A stretch of DNA of 64,000 bases from Seiridium cupressi. Taxonomy: Eukaryota; Ascomycota; Sordariomycetes; Amphisphaeriales; Sporocadaceae. Every line of letters starts with the position of its first letter. Within the stretch, counting starts at the first letter, position 1. This document shows, piece by piece, positions 1 through 10,836 of this stretch. The notes below the pieces were generated by a model. It ran no database searches and had not been told where the DNA came from. It was given only the letters and a program-made list of their open reading frames with translations. Position numbers and translations under genes: made by a program. Location: positions 1 to 64,000 of the forward strand of contig JARVKI010000110.1 of NCBI GenBank assembly GCA_036674765.1. The letters run 5' to 3'.

Positions 1-76
<76 letters not shown>

Positions 77-108
77 CTCCCCCCCCCCCCCCCCGGCCCC
101 CCCCCCCC
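1..108. repeat. Poly-C tract at the window start, probably an assembly artefact
   Basis: Almost pure C for about 108 bases, broken only by a few T and GG positions, then an abrupt change to ordinary coding sequence in the middle of a translin exon. It is not the fungal telomere repeat (CCCTAA). A run of G/C at a contig end is what untrimmed poly-G reads from two-colour sequencing chemistry produce. The true sequence most likely begins near position 109. Confidence 0.75.
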
Positions 109-651
109 GGAGTAGGATATATACCAGCAAGGATCTCACCGACCTCTTCGATTCGGAGCAGGCGACCGAGCTCGCCAGGCTTCGAATCAGTACCAAGTCC
201 ACCGAGCCATGTTGTCAGAAGCATCGAATAGATGAGATTCTGAACAGAGCGGGTCCATCTTTGGTTGTACCTGCCAGATGTAAGGACCAGTATCCGGGAT
301 GTGTAATCGTGAAATCTCACTTGTAATAAGGATATTTGGAGGCGAACTCTGAGAGCTCGCCAATGCTCTCGATGGCAGGCTTGATACCTTCTTTCTCGAC
401 CTGCTCGAGCAGCGGGCCAACTGTAACATCGGGTCAGCTTCTGATTCTGGTTGCCGGCTGACGAACGTACGCTTCGAGGTCGGCGTCGCGTGAATGCGAC
501 TGAGATGACCTTGCGCAGCCGAGATGTGGCGGTTGAGGATCGTCGTTATCTGATTCAACTTGTCGCTGACCTCGGTTTGCTCCTCGGCATGGGCCTGGAG
601 GTATTGGAAAATCTCTGGGTCAATCATGGCACCTGTATTGCTGTCCACCAT
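109..651 (-). CDS. Translin, C-terminal part missing at the contig end
   Basis: Translin is an all-helical nucleic-acid-binding protein that forms an octameric ring and, with TRAX, the C3PO nuclease. Three exons can be placed on the minus strand: 651-471, 420-321 and 270 to about 109, separated by two 50-nt introns with GT..AG ends. The spliced protein runs from MVDSNTGAMIDPEIFQYLQ through GPLLEQVEKEGIKPAIESIG and FASKYPYYKYNQRWTRSVQN to LIYSMLLTTWLGG and then stops at the poly-C boundary. The pattern SKYPYYKYNxxW followed by a hydrophobic helix is typical of fungal translins. An alternative start is the second Met (residue 9, MIDPEIF). About half of the usual ~230 residues are visible; the rest is lost to the contig end, not to mutation. 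Seen: exons and motifs. Family assignment is from memory. Confidence 0.82.
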
Positions 652-2428
652 TTTCGTTGTCGATTTTGCTGGGTTTGATGATGTTGAAAGTGGGCGATGC
701 AGCGCCGCTACGCATCAAGCAAAGTTTTCACCACATATTTTTGGAAGCATCACAAATCGTTCATCCAAGGAAAGTGTGGTCACGTTTGGAACGAATTAAA
801 TTATCACGACCAAGCGATATCATCGGCATAGAGCAGTTTTCCTCGTATCTGAAATGCTCGTTTGCGAGATAGCGCAGTCTCAGAGTCTTAGGGCCAAGGG
901 TCAGATGTCAAGTGAATGAACTTATCATAAGATGAAGCAGCTTCCGGAATGGTCGACGAGTGAAGCAAAGGAATCTATCAACTAGGCACCTAACAGTACT
1001 ATACTATTGCCTTCCAATCCTTGAGCTCATTACAATCGAGGTGCTAGCTGTATGGACGGGTGGTAACAAGGACTGGCTTGAGTGTTTGCATTAGGAATGC
1101 GGCGCGAGCTCCTCTCTACCTTGTGCGTCAAGAACGGATTGAATAAATAGCTTCTGACCTGTCACTACGTACTACGTAGTTGAGAAAGTCGCGACCTACC
1201 CAAGAAGCACGGAATTTCTGCAGGATAGCATTGGTCCATGATGCTCAAACGTTCGGGCGAGGATTAATCTTCCCACAAGACAAGCTAGAGATTTTACACA
1301 TCTTCGATTTTCAAAATTCGACAGGAGTCAATATCTAAGTATCTCTTCTGCATCTTCTTCACATCCGCAGTCAAGCTGAGGTTGCAATGAAAAAGAAAAG
1401 AAAAAAAAAAAAAAAAAAAACAAGGTTCGCGTCAGCCCTATGGTAGTGTGAGACAGGGGACACTGTGGTAATAATCGTAGGCAAGCCTAGAGGACTATTA
1501 CCGTGGTACAAAAATAGGAATAATCTTTGATGAGTTCCATAGAACTCTTCCAGAGATTAAACTGAAAAGAACAGATACTACACTTGATCTAAGCCAACTG
1601 TAGGGTAATGGTTAGTATTGCATGATCAAAAGCCCTTTTAGGTGGTTTGGGCGAAGTATGGGGGTAGGCTTACAAGGCAAAGAAGAGCTAATCCTTTCAA
1701 CAGTCCTGGGGAAGCCGGGCAGGTTTATATAGCTCAAGATTTCGAAAAGCCGGCAGAATTTGTGACCGCCCTAGTGGGGCTCAATTCCCTCGGGCGGTCT
1801 GGAAAGTTGGGTCGTCCCGCCCAAAGTGAGTGGATGCCTGCCAGCGTTTTGGTTGCTGGTGGGTCTGAGCGTGCTTGTTGGGCCAATCGTCAGCGTTAGG
1901 CACTTTACCACTGGGCAACCATTAGAATCTCATGGTTTTGACAAACGAAGATAGTACTACGTAGACTGCCGTGGCTGCCAAAACTCTACGTCTTAAGGTA
2001 ACCAAGGACAGTCTTTATAGCCATAGGTTTCAACCATGCAATCCTTACTGTCTCAAGATCGGACAACCTTTTGATATGGACCAAAGACCGCGGGCAGTAA
2101 ACGAATACAAAGTTTTTGGAATGTGGATTGCAGTTATAGATGATAGACTGGGTGGACGATACGATGTAATTGAGGTACCTAAGCCAAGTGAGCATATCTC
2201 AAAAATCATATCACCAAACAAGGTGCTTCCTTCCTAGAACAGGTTGTTTAGCGGTCTGTCAGTAGGACAACATATCCTCTGTCTGTCCTATTCATAGGCG
2301 TATGACAGCATCTGTCGTCAAATTCTCGGCGCTTAGGCACGGACTGAAACTTAGAGTCGAGAATAATACACACTGCTATGGCATTTCATTCAGATTTACT
2401 ATTTACCCGTATTGTCTACAAGGCATGC
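652..2428. other. Intergenic, no gene recognised
   Basis: Lies between the translin promoter and the 3' end of the quinone reductase gene. It holds an A-rich tract at about 1388-1420 and scattered palindromic TACGTA motifs (for example 1165-1180 and 1955-1965). Short ORFs here have no recognisable protein character. Confidence 0.5.
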
Positions 2429-3492
2429 TTACTGTGGAACCTCCAACAGCAACTTGCCAGTCGACTTCCTGCTCTCGAGATCATCGTGAGCCGCCTTGGC
2501 GTTCTCCAGCTTGTAGTCCGTAGTGTTCTCCAGCTTCACAACGCCATTCTTGAGCATGTCCACCAGCTCTCCAGCGTACTTATGGAACTCTTCGGGCTCT
2601 GCAAGGTACGCAAACAGCGTCGGGCGCATAAGCTTCAAGTTCTTCGATCCAGCCAACCTCATGACATCAACGGGCGGAACGGCCCCGCTGGCGTTGCCAT
2701 AGGTGCAGACGGTGGCTTTGCGTGCCGCGACCTCGAGGTCCATGTCAAATGTTGCCTTGCCGATTCCGTCGAAGACGGCATCTACACCATGACCGCCCGT
2801 GATCTTCTTGATTTCCTCCGCAATCTTTTCAGGTGACTCGCGGGAGCTGATCACGTAATTTGCGCCGTTCTTCTTCGCCTGCTCCAACTTCTCTGGGGCG
2901 CCTGCAGTGCCGATGATCTTGGCGCCGATCGACGAGATCATCTCGCAGAGGATCGTTCCGACTCCTCCCGCGGCGGCAGTGACAAGGACCCAATCTGTAG
3001 GCTTGACGTAGTGCGCCTCACGGATTAGGGTGAGAGCAGTAAGTCCCTGGAGCAACGAAGCAGCTGCGGTATGCGTGGTCACACCCTCCGGCAGAGCGAT
3101 GGTCTTTTCGGCCAAGACGGCGCTGTACTGAGCATAGGCGCCGCGGGTTTGGCTGAGGTACCCCACCTTGTCGCCGACCTTGAAGCCGGACACGGAATCG
3201 TGGACCGCGGCGACGACACCAGCTGCCTCACCGCCTGTGACAAAAGGTAGCGGTGCCTTATAGAGACCTGTACGGAAGTAGCTGTGACCAGGGTTAGCCA
3301 AGTTCATGAGCTCTGCGGATGCTATAGATGCACGTACGTATCAATGTAGTTGACGCCAACCCACTCGTTCTTGACAAGAATCTGGCCCGACTTCAGCTCG
3401 GGGACAGGAATATCCGTTTTCCATTTTAGAACGTCAGAGCTTCCCGTCTCCTCGATGAGAATACCTCCCATGGACTTTGGTACTGACGCCAT
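2429..3492 (-). CDS. Zeta-crystallin-like NADPH:quinone oxidoreductase (MDR family)
   Basis: A medium-chain dehydrogenase/reductase of the quinone oxidoreductase type, expected to reduce quinones with NADPH in the cytosol (yeast Zta1 is the nearest named relative). Two exons: 3492-3338 and 3281-2429, with a 56-nt intron; the join restores the family motif GVNYIDTYFRTGLYKAPLPF. Spliced length is 335 residues, normal for Zta1-like enzymes. The nucleotide-binding fold shows as VLVTAAAGGVGTILCEM, and the catalytic-domain hallmark FVTGGEAAGVV is present. There are no structural zinc cysteines, as expected for this zinc-free branch. The start chosen is the Met of MASVPKSMGG; an in-frame extension further upstream has no support. 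The upstream neighbour, HIU hydrolase, is divergently transcribed. Confidence 0.92.
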
Positions 3493-5021
3493 CTTGAGAG
3501 TGTTGTGGAATGTTCTCACTTGGGGTGGAGAAGTCCGAAATCAGGTATTAAGCTGTCCAGATACTGGGCGAGACAAGTTTCGTGGGAATAGATGTGGAGA
3601 TGTTAACAGATCTGAGGAACGTCTTGCAATTTGGCTTGTGAGGATAGATGAGGAGGCTCGCGACAATGACTTCATTCCGAGGTTTGCGGTCTTCGCCGTC
3701 GGCTGCACTGCAGATGCTTACTGGGGTCACTACTACCTACCTACTTATGGAACCCAGGCGCCCTTTCCCGCTCGACGGATAGCCGACTATTGGAGACTGA
3801 TTTTAACTACTGACTAATGTGGAGAATTGTTTTCACGCGGGACAAAAATGTGTTATGTTTGGAACACACGATAGGTATAAGAGTATACTGCTGCTTATGC
3901 CCTTGGCAATGGCCCCTAGATTGCTTGTTTATTGCTGATATTATTTATTACATGAAAATGTGTGACGTCACTTGGCTTACACGATGCCGGTGTAGTTCTC
4001 ATGCATTAACTCCATATGGTATCTCTCCCCTACCTGGTACATGCTGCCTACAGAGACTACGTACTGTGACATTTGACCTGCAATCACCACCTCGGCTGGC
4101 AGAAGTGCCCTTGCTTGTGCGAACAAATGTCTGAAATGAATAATCGAGAACAATTATTGAACTTATCTTCAATGCGCACTAGCGATCATAGACGCAGGCT
4201 GCGCCTCGACGAGAAGCGCGAAGGATTGGTAGGACCCTTGAGGCCGCTCACTTGCATGCCTGCAGTGAAACATCGATGCCGGTATTGGGAAAAGGATTCA
4301 CCGTTTCGGTAGTTGAGTCCTACGATCATTGCGCAATATTGCATTCTAGGCCCCTTCATCCATGGTCGTTTTCGTGCGCATCTGCAGATACTGGCCTTGC
4401 CGTCGGTACCACTTGTGTAGAGTTTACTGAGCCTCGCAATCTCCATGTTGTACGCTGCCCAACGTCGCATCGGGTGTTCTAAATTTACACCCGGCTTCCA
4501 AATGATCGGCAATTTGCTGCCCCTCACTACATTACTCAAATGTTAGGGGTCCAATAGCTCTTTTTGTGCTCACTGTGGACGGCGACGGGGGGCGCGGGGT
4601 CTACCACCAACATCAACACGGCCGCCTCCGATCGCTGGCGTGGAGGAAAAACCTCAGCTGGACTTGCCCGTCGTCCTTGACCCGTGGGACTGGTACCCAA
4701 GCGAATTTTTTCCCCTATGTTCTCTGATCTGTCAAGTGACAGAGTGGCTGAGCATCTTGCATCTCCCCTCCGACTCTGAAAGTTGCAAGTACAAAAAACG
4801 CAACGATTCCTTCCAGCTTGTCATCGTGCCGATCTGCTGATCTTATAGTCAACACTTCCTCTCCACAGCCATTGACTTGTTGTCTGGCCAGGCAGTGGAT
4901 CATTTAGGCAAGGCAAGCTCGAGACCCTACTTGACTCGTGCCTACTCTGCGTTTTGTCTACTGCTGCATCCTCTTCTCAATCCCACGGAAACCTACCACA
5001 GAACGAGAATCTACGATCGCA
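3493..5021. other. Divergent intergenic region
   Basis: Shared upstream region of the quinone reductase (left) and HIU hydrolase (right). ORFs in it, including a minus-strand one at 4186-4539, have no recognised domain. A GC-rich block at 4570-4640 just before the HIU hydrolase side may be promoter or 5' UTR. Confidence 0.45.
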
Positions 5022-5411
5022 ATGGCTGCCAAAGATCCCATCACCTGCCACATCCTCGACACCACGGCCGGCCAACCAGCCAGGGGCGTCCGAGTCAAGC
5101 TGGAAGGCGGACACGCACCCCTCAAGACATTCGAATCGCAGACTGACGATGACGGCCGGGTCAAGGCGTGGCTTCCCTATAGCAGCGAGCACGAGGCAGG
5201 CGATGTCCCTATCTACACGCTGGAGGAGGTCTTGAGTGAGGTCGAGAGCACATCAACTTGGACCTTGAGGTTCTACACTGAAGACTACTTTGGAGAAGGC
5301 AACACCTTCTTTCCCGAGGTCGTCGTCACATTCAAGGTGTTGAAGGGCCAGCATTACCATGTCCCGTTGCTGCTCTCACCATACAGTTACTCGACATACA
5401 GAGGAAGCTAG
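5022..5411 (+). CDS. 5-hydroxyisourate hydrolase (transthyretin-like protein)
   Basis: Hydrolyses 5-hydroxyisourate, the product of urate oxidase, to OHCU in the pathway from urate to allantoin. The 129-residue protein begins MAAKDPITCHILDTTAGQPA, giving the N-terminal HxLD motif with the active-site His, continues through the VRVKLE beta-strand and DDDGRV, and ends in YRGS, the C-terminal signature of HIU hydrolases that separates them from vertebrate transthyretin. The length matches the family (110-140). An in-frame extension runs 28 codons upstream, but homology starts at the chosen Met. The C terminus is not an obvious PTS1 signal, although animal and plant relatives are often peroxisomal. 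No other purine-catabolism gene is seen next to it. Confidence 0.94.
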   Translation: MAAKDPITCHILDTTAGQPARGVRVKLEGGHAPLKTFESQTDDDGRVKAWLPYSSEHEAGDVPIYTLEEVLSEVESTSTWTLRFYTEDYFGEGNTFFPEVVVTFKVLKGQHYHVPLLLSPYSYSTYRGS

Positions 5412-6330
5412 ATGCGTGGAATGCATGGTTTGATGGTTCGATGGTAGGCAGACTGGTTTGAAAGAGCTGCAGACGAAGTCGCCGACTCTACACATACTTT
5501 ATCGACATGATACCCAGATTGGATGCAAAACACCCGGTACAGATATGAGCACTAGGAGAACGAGAACATAATGGCAGTAGATACGCATAGGCTTTAGAGC
5601 TCCAGCCCCTCGGGTACTCTAATGGAAGTATTCTTGGCACCCGTATCACTTTCATGCTTGGGCTCATGTAATCGCCAATCATGCTCCTCTGGACGTCATA
5701 ACGACGGAGCAGCATGCTGGTCCCCAGGTTGACTGGATTAGGGAACCAAGCTACACAAGCTCAAATTACTGCCGAAACAGCCCCTACTCCGCCTCCACTG
5801 AAACCTGCGAAAGTCATGAGCCACGTCAAGGAATTTTTGAGACAATTGGCAAAGAAATGATAAGGCTAAGCCATACATCTAACAAACAGGGGGGATGCGA
5901 GACGACTTGACAATGGATTCGGTATCAGGATGGGCCAACAGAGCTTCAGGATCCTATAGACCTGAAATGTTACTTGCCATAATGTGTGAGGTCTTGGGTT
6001 GAGTTGTGAGTCATCCTTTCTCCCGTTACGAAAAGTTTCACCAGGTAGTTTATGGGCATGTACCATTCTGCATATTTCAATGTCCTTCAACTCTCGCAAC
6101 AGATATTATCAAGTACATCAATCCCATCAAAACAAATCAAGAACATCAATCCCCTCAAAGCAAGTTCATCACGATAACAATGCTTGAGCTTACCACCATC
6201 CACGAATCAGGAGCATCAGGCCCTTCGAAGTCTCCCTCGTCTCCTGGTACGTGTACTGCAGACCATCCTTATGAGAAAGATGATTCATCTCTACTGCAGC
6301 AGCCAAAAATGGACAAATCAACTGGAATAC
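5412..6330. other. Intergenic and 3' UTR region
   Basis: Contains the 3' flank of HIU hydrolase and then an upstream region with several ATGs (6180 and others) before the doubtful ORF at 6331. A possible short first exon at 6180-6246, ending at a GTACGT donor, could not be joined in frame to that ORF. Confidence 0.4.
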
Positions 6331-6810
6331 ATGAATGTTCTCAACTTTGACCTTGGTCCGGCTGCTAGTAGACGCCGCACAAGTGGCAATCAGCCCACCA
6401 AGCCTTATGGCGCCCCTCGTGCAGTCCTGCAAGCGTCCGCCAGCACCAAAGATGCCCCCCCTGCCAAGCAAACAAGTGATAAGGAGGCAGAAGCTGAGCA
6501 CCTGGACATAGTGGTACTGCGTAGAAGCCTACACTCGGCTCCCACGAAACTGGGATTCGCAAGCAGCCTCCTCGCAGAAGCCAACATTGGCTGTGTCAGC
6601 GACCAATTCTTCGAATTGTCCAGGGAAACAGACCAGGTCCTGCACGATGACAAGCTTCTTTTCAAGCACATTTTACGGGTCCTCGATCGAATTACTGAGC
6701 TATGCCGCGCCGACGTGTACAAAGAAATGTACTCAGTGCAACGACAGATATATGGAGGCGAACAAGGGGCCGGCGAGCTGCAAATGGTCCATGAACAACC
6801 ATCGTGGTGA
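6331..6810 (+). CDS. Doubtful hypothetical protein ORF
   Basis: A 159-codon ORF starting MNVLNFDLGPAASRRR. The N-terminal third is rich in Ala/Pro/Lys/Thr. From about residue 70 it reads like a structured helical protein (FFELSRETDQVLHDDKLLFK and HILRVLDRITELCRADVYKE), with codon use favouring C/G at the third position. I recognise no family. The TGA stop overlaps a good splice donor (TG|GTGAGT at 6807), so the gene may continue in a further exon I could not place; the real start may also lie upstream. It could be a fungal orphan, a fragment of a longer gene or chance. Confidence 0.35.
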   Translation: MNVLNFDLGPAASRRRTSGNQPTKPYGAPRAVLQASASTKDAPPAKQTSDKEAEAEHLDIVVLRRSLHSAPTKLGFASSLLAEANIGCVSDQFFELSRETDQVLHDDKLLFKHILRVLDRITELCRADVYKEMYSVQRQIYGGEQGAGELQMVHEQPSW

Positions 6811-9800
6811 GTCCAACCTCCAGGTTAAATGCGGACATTTTGAAGGGCTACTGATCCAATCGTATGGGCGGCAAGGGTCGCCTTGTAATCAACCCCTTGA
6901 CATCTTGCTGGGTTCAGGACAGGGAGCGAGCTGATCGGTTGAGAGGAATGGATCTGTCACTTGTACAGAGTGAAATTGCGAAGATCAACCCGGATGGCTT
7001 CCACTGGAATTGTTGTGGCAAGAACGCCTTGGCCTCAGCTTGTGGAATGATCTGGCATGTTTCAATTTAACGGGGCCTCGCGCGAGGTCATGGGACCTTC
7101 GTTGCCCTTCGATTGCTAGATCGAATGGTGTCGAGAAGAGTGAATCGGTCCATGATGAAGTGAAAATAAAGTCCATGGGCAAAGAGTATGAATTTAGACG
7201 GGGCGAACGTGTACATGTGTACATCTCCTATCATTTCTTAAATGCAGAGATTGAATTGACTGTGTTATCAAATATTTAGGCTCTCGAAACTCACGGTTTT
7301 TGGAATAGCCCTGGTCCTCTCACTTAACCTTGCTTTGTATCGAGATGAGCCCTTCCTAGTATATGAACTTGGGTTTCATGATTCACTACCAGCCATGCTG
7401 AGGCAATTCGAATCGGAAAAATCACCCGTTTGTGACCGCCAATAGAATGAAACCACAGGCCAATACTTCTTCCTAATTTGGTTTTGTGTCGCTGATTGCT
7501 GAAGTCGTGACCCTTTTAGAAGGGTCTGGTCGTCATTCTGCATATATATCCCGGGTCCTCCCGCTATGGAAAAACTGTTCAGAGCAAATTAATATGACAC
7601 CTCACTGACTTGAGCATGACAATTAGTATTCCGAGAAAGAACTCCATCGTGGCAACCTCGTCATTGAGGGAAAAAACCATCCTCTTGAGATTCTTAAGAA
7701 CCATCCTCTTTGCGGAGGTTTCCACAGTGCCTTGAGTTGAAGGTTCTGCCGGGGACGGAGCATTTTGTTCAGTAACCAAATTGCCAAGTCGAGCAATGTC
7801 TGTCATCTTGAACGAAACTAATGACAAGACACGGAAGTGCATGTTGTCCAATGACTACAGACCTACATTGTGCACAGGCCTCGACTTCGCATATCTGGGA
7901 ATCGTGGTTCCACCTAAAGCCAAGACAGTTATGAGTCTAGTCGCAACTATATCAAACTTGCCTTCCCTGCGTGGTGAGGCGTCGAGTAACAGCCGCGAGG
8001 ACTGCAGACTTACTACATCCTGCCGATGCAGCGATGAAGATAATGTTGCCTTCCAGGACACGCTGAACGACGTTGGGCTTCTCTAGGCACAGTACAGATT
8101 CAGGTACTGAATTTTCGGCTGATGATCACAGAGCTACATTAGTGTAGAAGCAGTCACACCTGCGGTGCCTGTTTCTTGCTGGTTGAGAAGCTGATGAACC
8201 GCGCTTCCCGCGACTTCTGGTGCTCCCTGGCTATCAGGCGCATCGTCGTTATGCTGTATAACTGACTTCTTGCAGTACATCAATTTTCGTTGTCGTTTGC
8301 ACTTGAAGCTTCAAGCTTGGCCAGACGAGACAGAAGAGATAGGATCCTGGGGTAGATCCTGGGGCCCGGGAGGCGTGTCCAATAGGGTGGATTCCATCGG
8401 TGCAGGGGATGAAGGCGCTGCAGCTTGTCGATCCTCTCTGGGGAAGCAGGGGATGGAGCTTGCATGGAGCCGACGACTGTCTCCGATCACCGTCAGGCTC
8501 CAACGCAATCACGGAAGAAGGAGCCCGATTCAGAGCAAAAGACTTTAATCTTCGCGCTTCAGTATCCAATACGCAGAAATGAGTAAAGAAATGTTGAGTC
8601 GGGTCGCGCAGTTGCGAATAGTGACGTCGGGTTGACTCTTAGAGCTTCCGCAAGGTGCACTATGGAAGTCTCCCCGCATCGGGGCTGATTCGCGTGCGAT
8701 TGCCAGAAAGCCAATTCCCTTTGTCCTTGAGCAAATCGAGAGGGCAACGTGCCTTCGCAATTCCAGAACCCAGCGTAGCAGCATCAGGGCAAATGCAGGA
8801 TTGCCTCATTGGCCGGGGTGGTCAGTGTCTGAATCACCTCATGGCATAGAGTTCACATCAACGGCGGGGCTCGTGGGTGACAACGGTTAAGCTGTCACTT
8901 CGCCTAAACTTCAACATTTAGGGTCCAGCGGTGCGTCTCGTGCTTACGTACGTCAACATCCTTCGGCCCCAACCACAGGGATTTTCTAGCCTCGATTCAG
9001 GAGAGAGCTAGAATAATGTTCGTTACATTACCGTGTCGGGGATACAATCGCGACTCACCGCCATTTCACTATCCTGAAGAGATTGTTAGTGTCTGCAAGT
9101 ATAAAGCCTATTCATAGCACATTTCCGGCGACTTTTGTTCATATCTCCCGACAACATGGCTTGATGACGGTTTTGCCGAGTCATTGGACTAAGTCGGCCT
9201 GGCCTCAAACGAAGACGAGTCCGCTCCTGGCCATAACCGCTGGGCGTCAGAGAATTCGATGCGCTCCGAGCACACGGGCTTGAGGAGCTCTGACTTTGGG
9301 TTAGAAGAGCCGGCCTGCTGTACTTCCCCTGAGATTACAGTCAGCCAGCCACTCGCCGCGTCAGCAACATTTGACAGGTGTATGAGGTACGGGTAAGGAA
9401 AGGTGCAGTAGCCGGGAAACTGGGCAGAGACATGCGTCGTCGTGGTTGCCACGCTCCAGACCATTGGTCTGATCACAAATGCCTCATGTGTTCGGGCACC
9501 TAAATCACGGTCCCTCAACCGATCATGGCATGGCCAGTGGACTGCGGCTCCGAGTACCGGCGCATGGCCACTCGGCACAAACCTTCGTGGCGGCTCAACG
9601 TCTTCCGGTGGTTCTAGAGCGGCGTCTCCCGCAACGTGAGGCACAAGGTTTGCATGCCAAGTGGGCCTATACTCTGACTCGTCGTCTTTCCCCTGACTTG
9701 CCGGATTCTGCCCTGACTAGAACACAGACGCCGCGAAACGCTTGGTCCGGGCCCTCCCTCCATCCCGAGGCGCCAGTTCCTGCGTGGTTTAGTCTTGCCA

Positions 9801-10491
9801 TGCGGCGGTAGTGGCTGCAGTGCTAGTGATATCTGCGAGTAGCCATGATGAATGGGCATGTCATTGCGCTGGCAGCTATACCCGAGTCTCGGCAATGTGT
9901 CTAGAAAATGTTGTGCAGCATCGGACAATTACCCCATATCTCCCACGCAACCGGTGTTATAGTGAACCTCGTTGACCCAATCACTATCGCCGGGATAAGA
10001 TAGATACATGGCGCCACGACGGCGTATAGTCCGCATTGCAGTCTAGAGGGACTCGAGAGACGAGTCTGGATCCAGATGCTAGAAGAGTTTGCGAAGATTA
10101 TGGCTTTCTTCGCGTCCATCTCGGTGAATCACTGCCGTGAGTCAGTCATGGCTCCCCACAATCCGGGGAATCTATGTACAGCCCAGATGCAGGACGACTG
10201 TTAAATACTCGACGAAAATATCTATATAAGACGCCCGGACATCCGCCATTCTAGGGTTTTTGTTTCAACCATCCACTCAATCTCATTCTTTTCACGACAA
10301 AGGTGTTGAACATCGACATTAGACATTACAAAGAGACATTCTTTCTCTGCTTACCATATAAACCTTCTCAGACCACTCTTGAAGAGCCAGTCTTAACCTC
10401 ACTTCTCTCTCCTTATTCAGGAAAGTCAACATCAACTACATCCAAGAGCACACATTCCATTCCACTTTATCAAACAAACAAAAAACAAACA
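6811..10491. other. Long gene-poor stretch
   Basis: About 3.7 kb without a gene I can support. Minus-strand ORFs at 7579-7851 (one hydrophobic segment near its end), 9189-9644, 9614-9928 and 9901-10119 overlap one another in different frames and lack recognisable domains. They might be remains of a decayed gene. A TATA-like box for the next gene lies at 10223-10230. Confidence 0.4.
10223..10230 (+). promoter_or_regulatory. TATA-like box upstream of the DPBB protein gene
   Basis: TATATAAG about 260 nt before the start codon, followed by a C/T- and CAA-rich leader typical of highly expressed fungal genes and an A-rich context directly before the ATG (AAACAATGG). Confidence 0.5.
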
Positions 10492-10836
10492 ATGGCTCGT
10501 TTCACCAGCATTGCTCTCGCCATGGCCTCTGCCATCGGCTACGCCTTCGCCAGCTCTGGTGACATGACCTACTACGCCCCTGGTCTGGGCGCTTGCGGCA
10601 TTGTCAACAACGAGTCTGACGCTGTCGTCGCTCTGTCCTACCTTCAATACTCTGGGGCAGACCCCTGCGGCAGAACCATCGACATCACATTGAACGGCAA
10701 GACTGTCTCTGCTACGGTTGTAGACAAGTGCATGGGCTGCGTCGAAGACGCCATCGATGTGTCTCCAAGTGTGTTTGAGCTCCTGGCGAGCTTGGACGTT
10801 GGGCGAACCGTCGTTGAATGGGACTTCACTTCATAA
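10492..10836 (+). CDS. Small secreted double-psi beta-barrel (RlpA/expansin-like) protein
   Basis: A 114-residue protein with a signal peptide (MARFTSIALAMASAIGYAFA) and a mature DPBB domain: GDMTYYAPGLGACGIV, DPCGRTIDITLNGKT, then VVDKCMGCVEDAIDVSPSVF. The VDKCxGC..DxDxSPxxF pattern is the hallmark of fungal RlpA-like/barwin-type proteins. Four cysteines in the mature part suggest two disulfides. Related proteins bind cell-wall polysaccharide or act as secreted effectors or allergens; no enzymatic activity can be inferred here. In-frame codons extend about 63 residues upstream without an ATG, so the chosen ATG is the first one giving a clean signal peptide. Single exon, in a gene-poor neighbourhood. 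Confidence 0.88.
   Translation: MARFTSIALAMASAIGYAFASSGDMTYYAPGLGACGIVNNESDAVVALSYLQYSGADPCGRTIDITLNGKTVSATVVDKCMGCVEDAIDVSPSVFELLASLDVGRTVVEWDFTS

Noticed and set aside
1..108. Telomere
   Set aside because: Fungal telomeres are CCCTAA/TTAGGG repeats; this tract is almost only C with no such unit.
1600..1935. tRNA-like fragments (GGTAATGGTTAGTAT on plus; GCCCAGTGGTAAAGTGC on minus)
   Set aside because: They resemble D-arm/A-box sequence, but no anticodon stem, B box or acceptor pairing could be built.
9189..10119. Chain of minus-strand ORFs
   Set aside because: Frames overlap and cannot be joined by plausible introns into a recognised protein.
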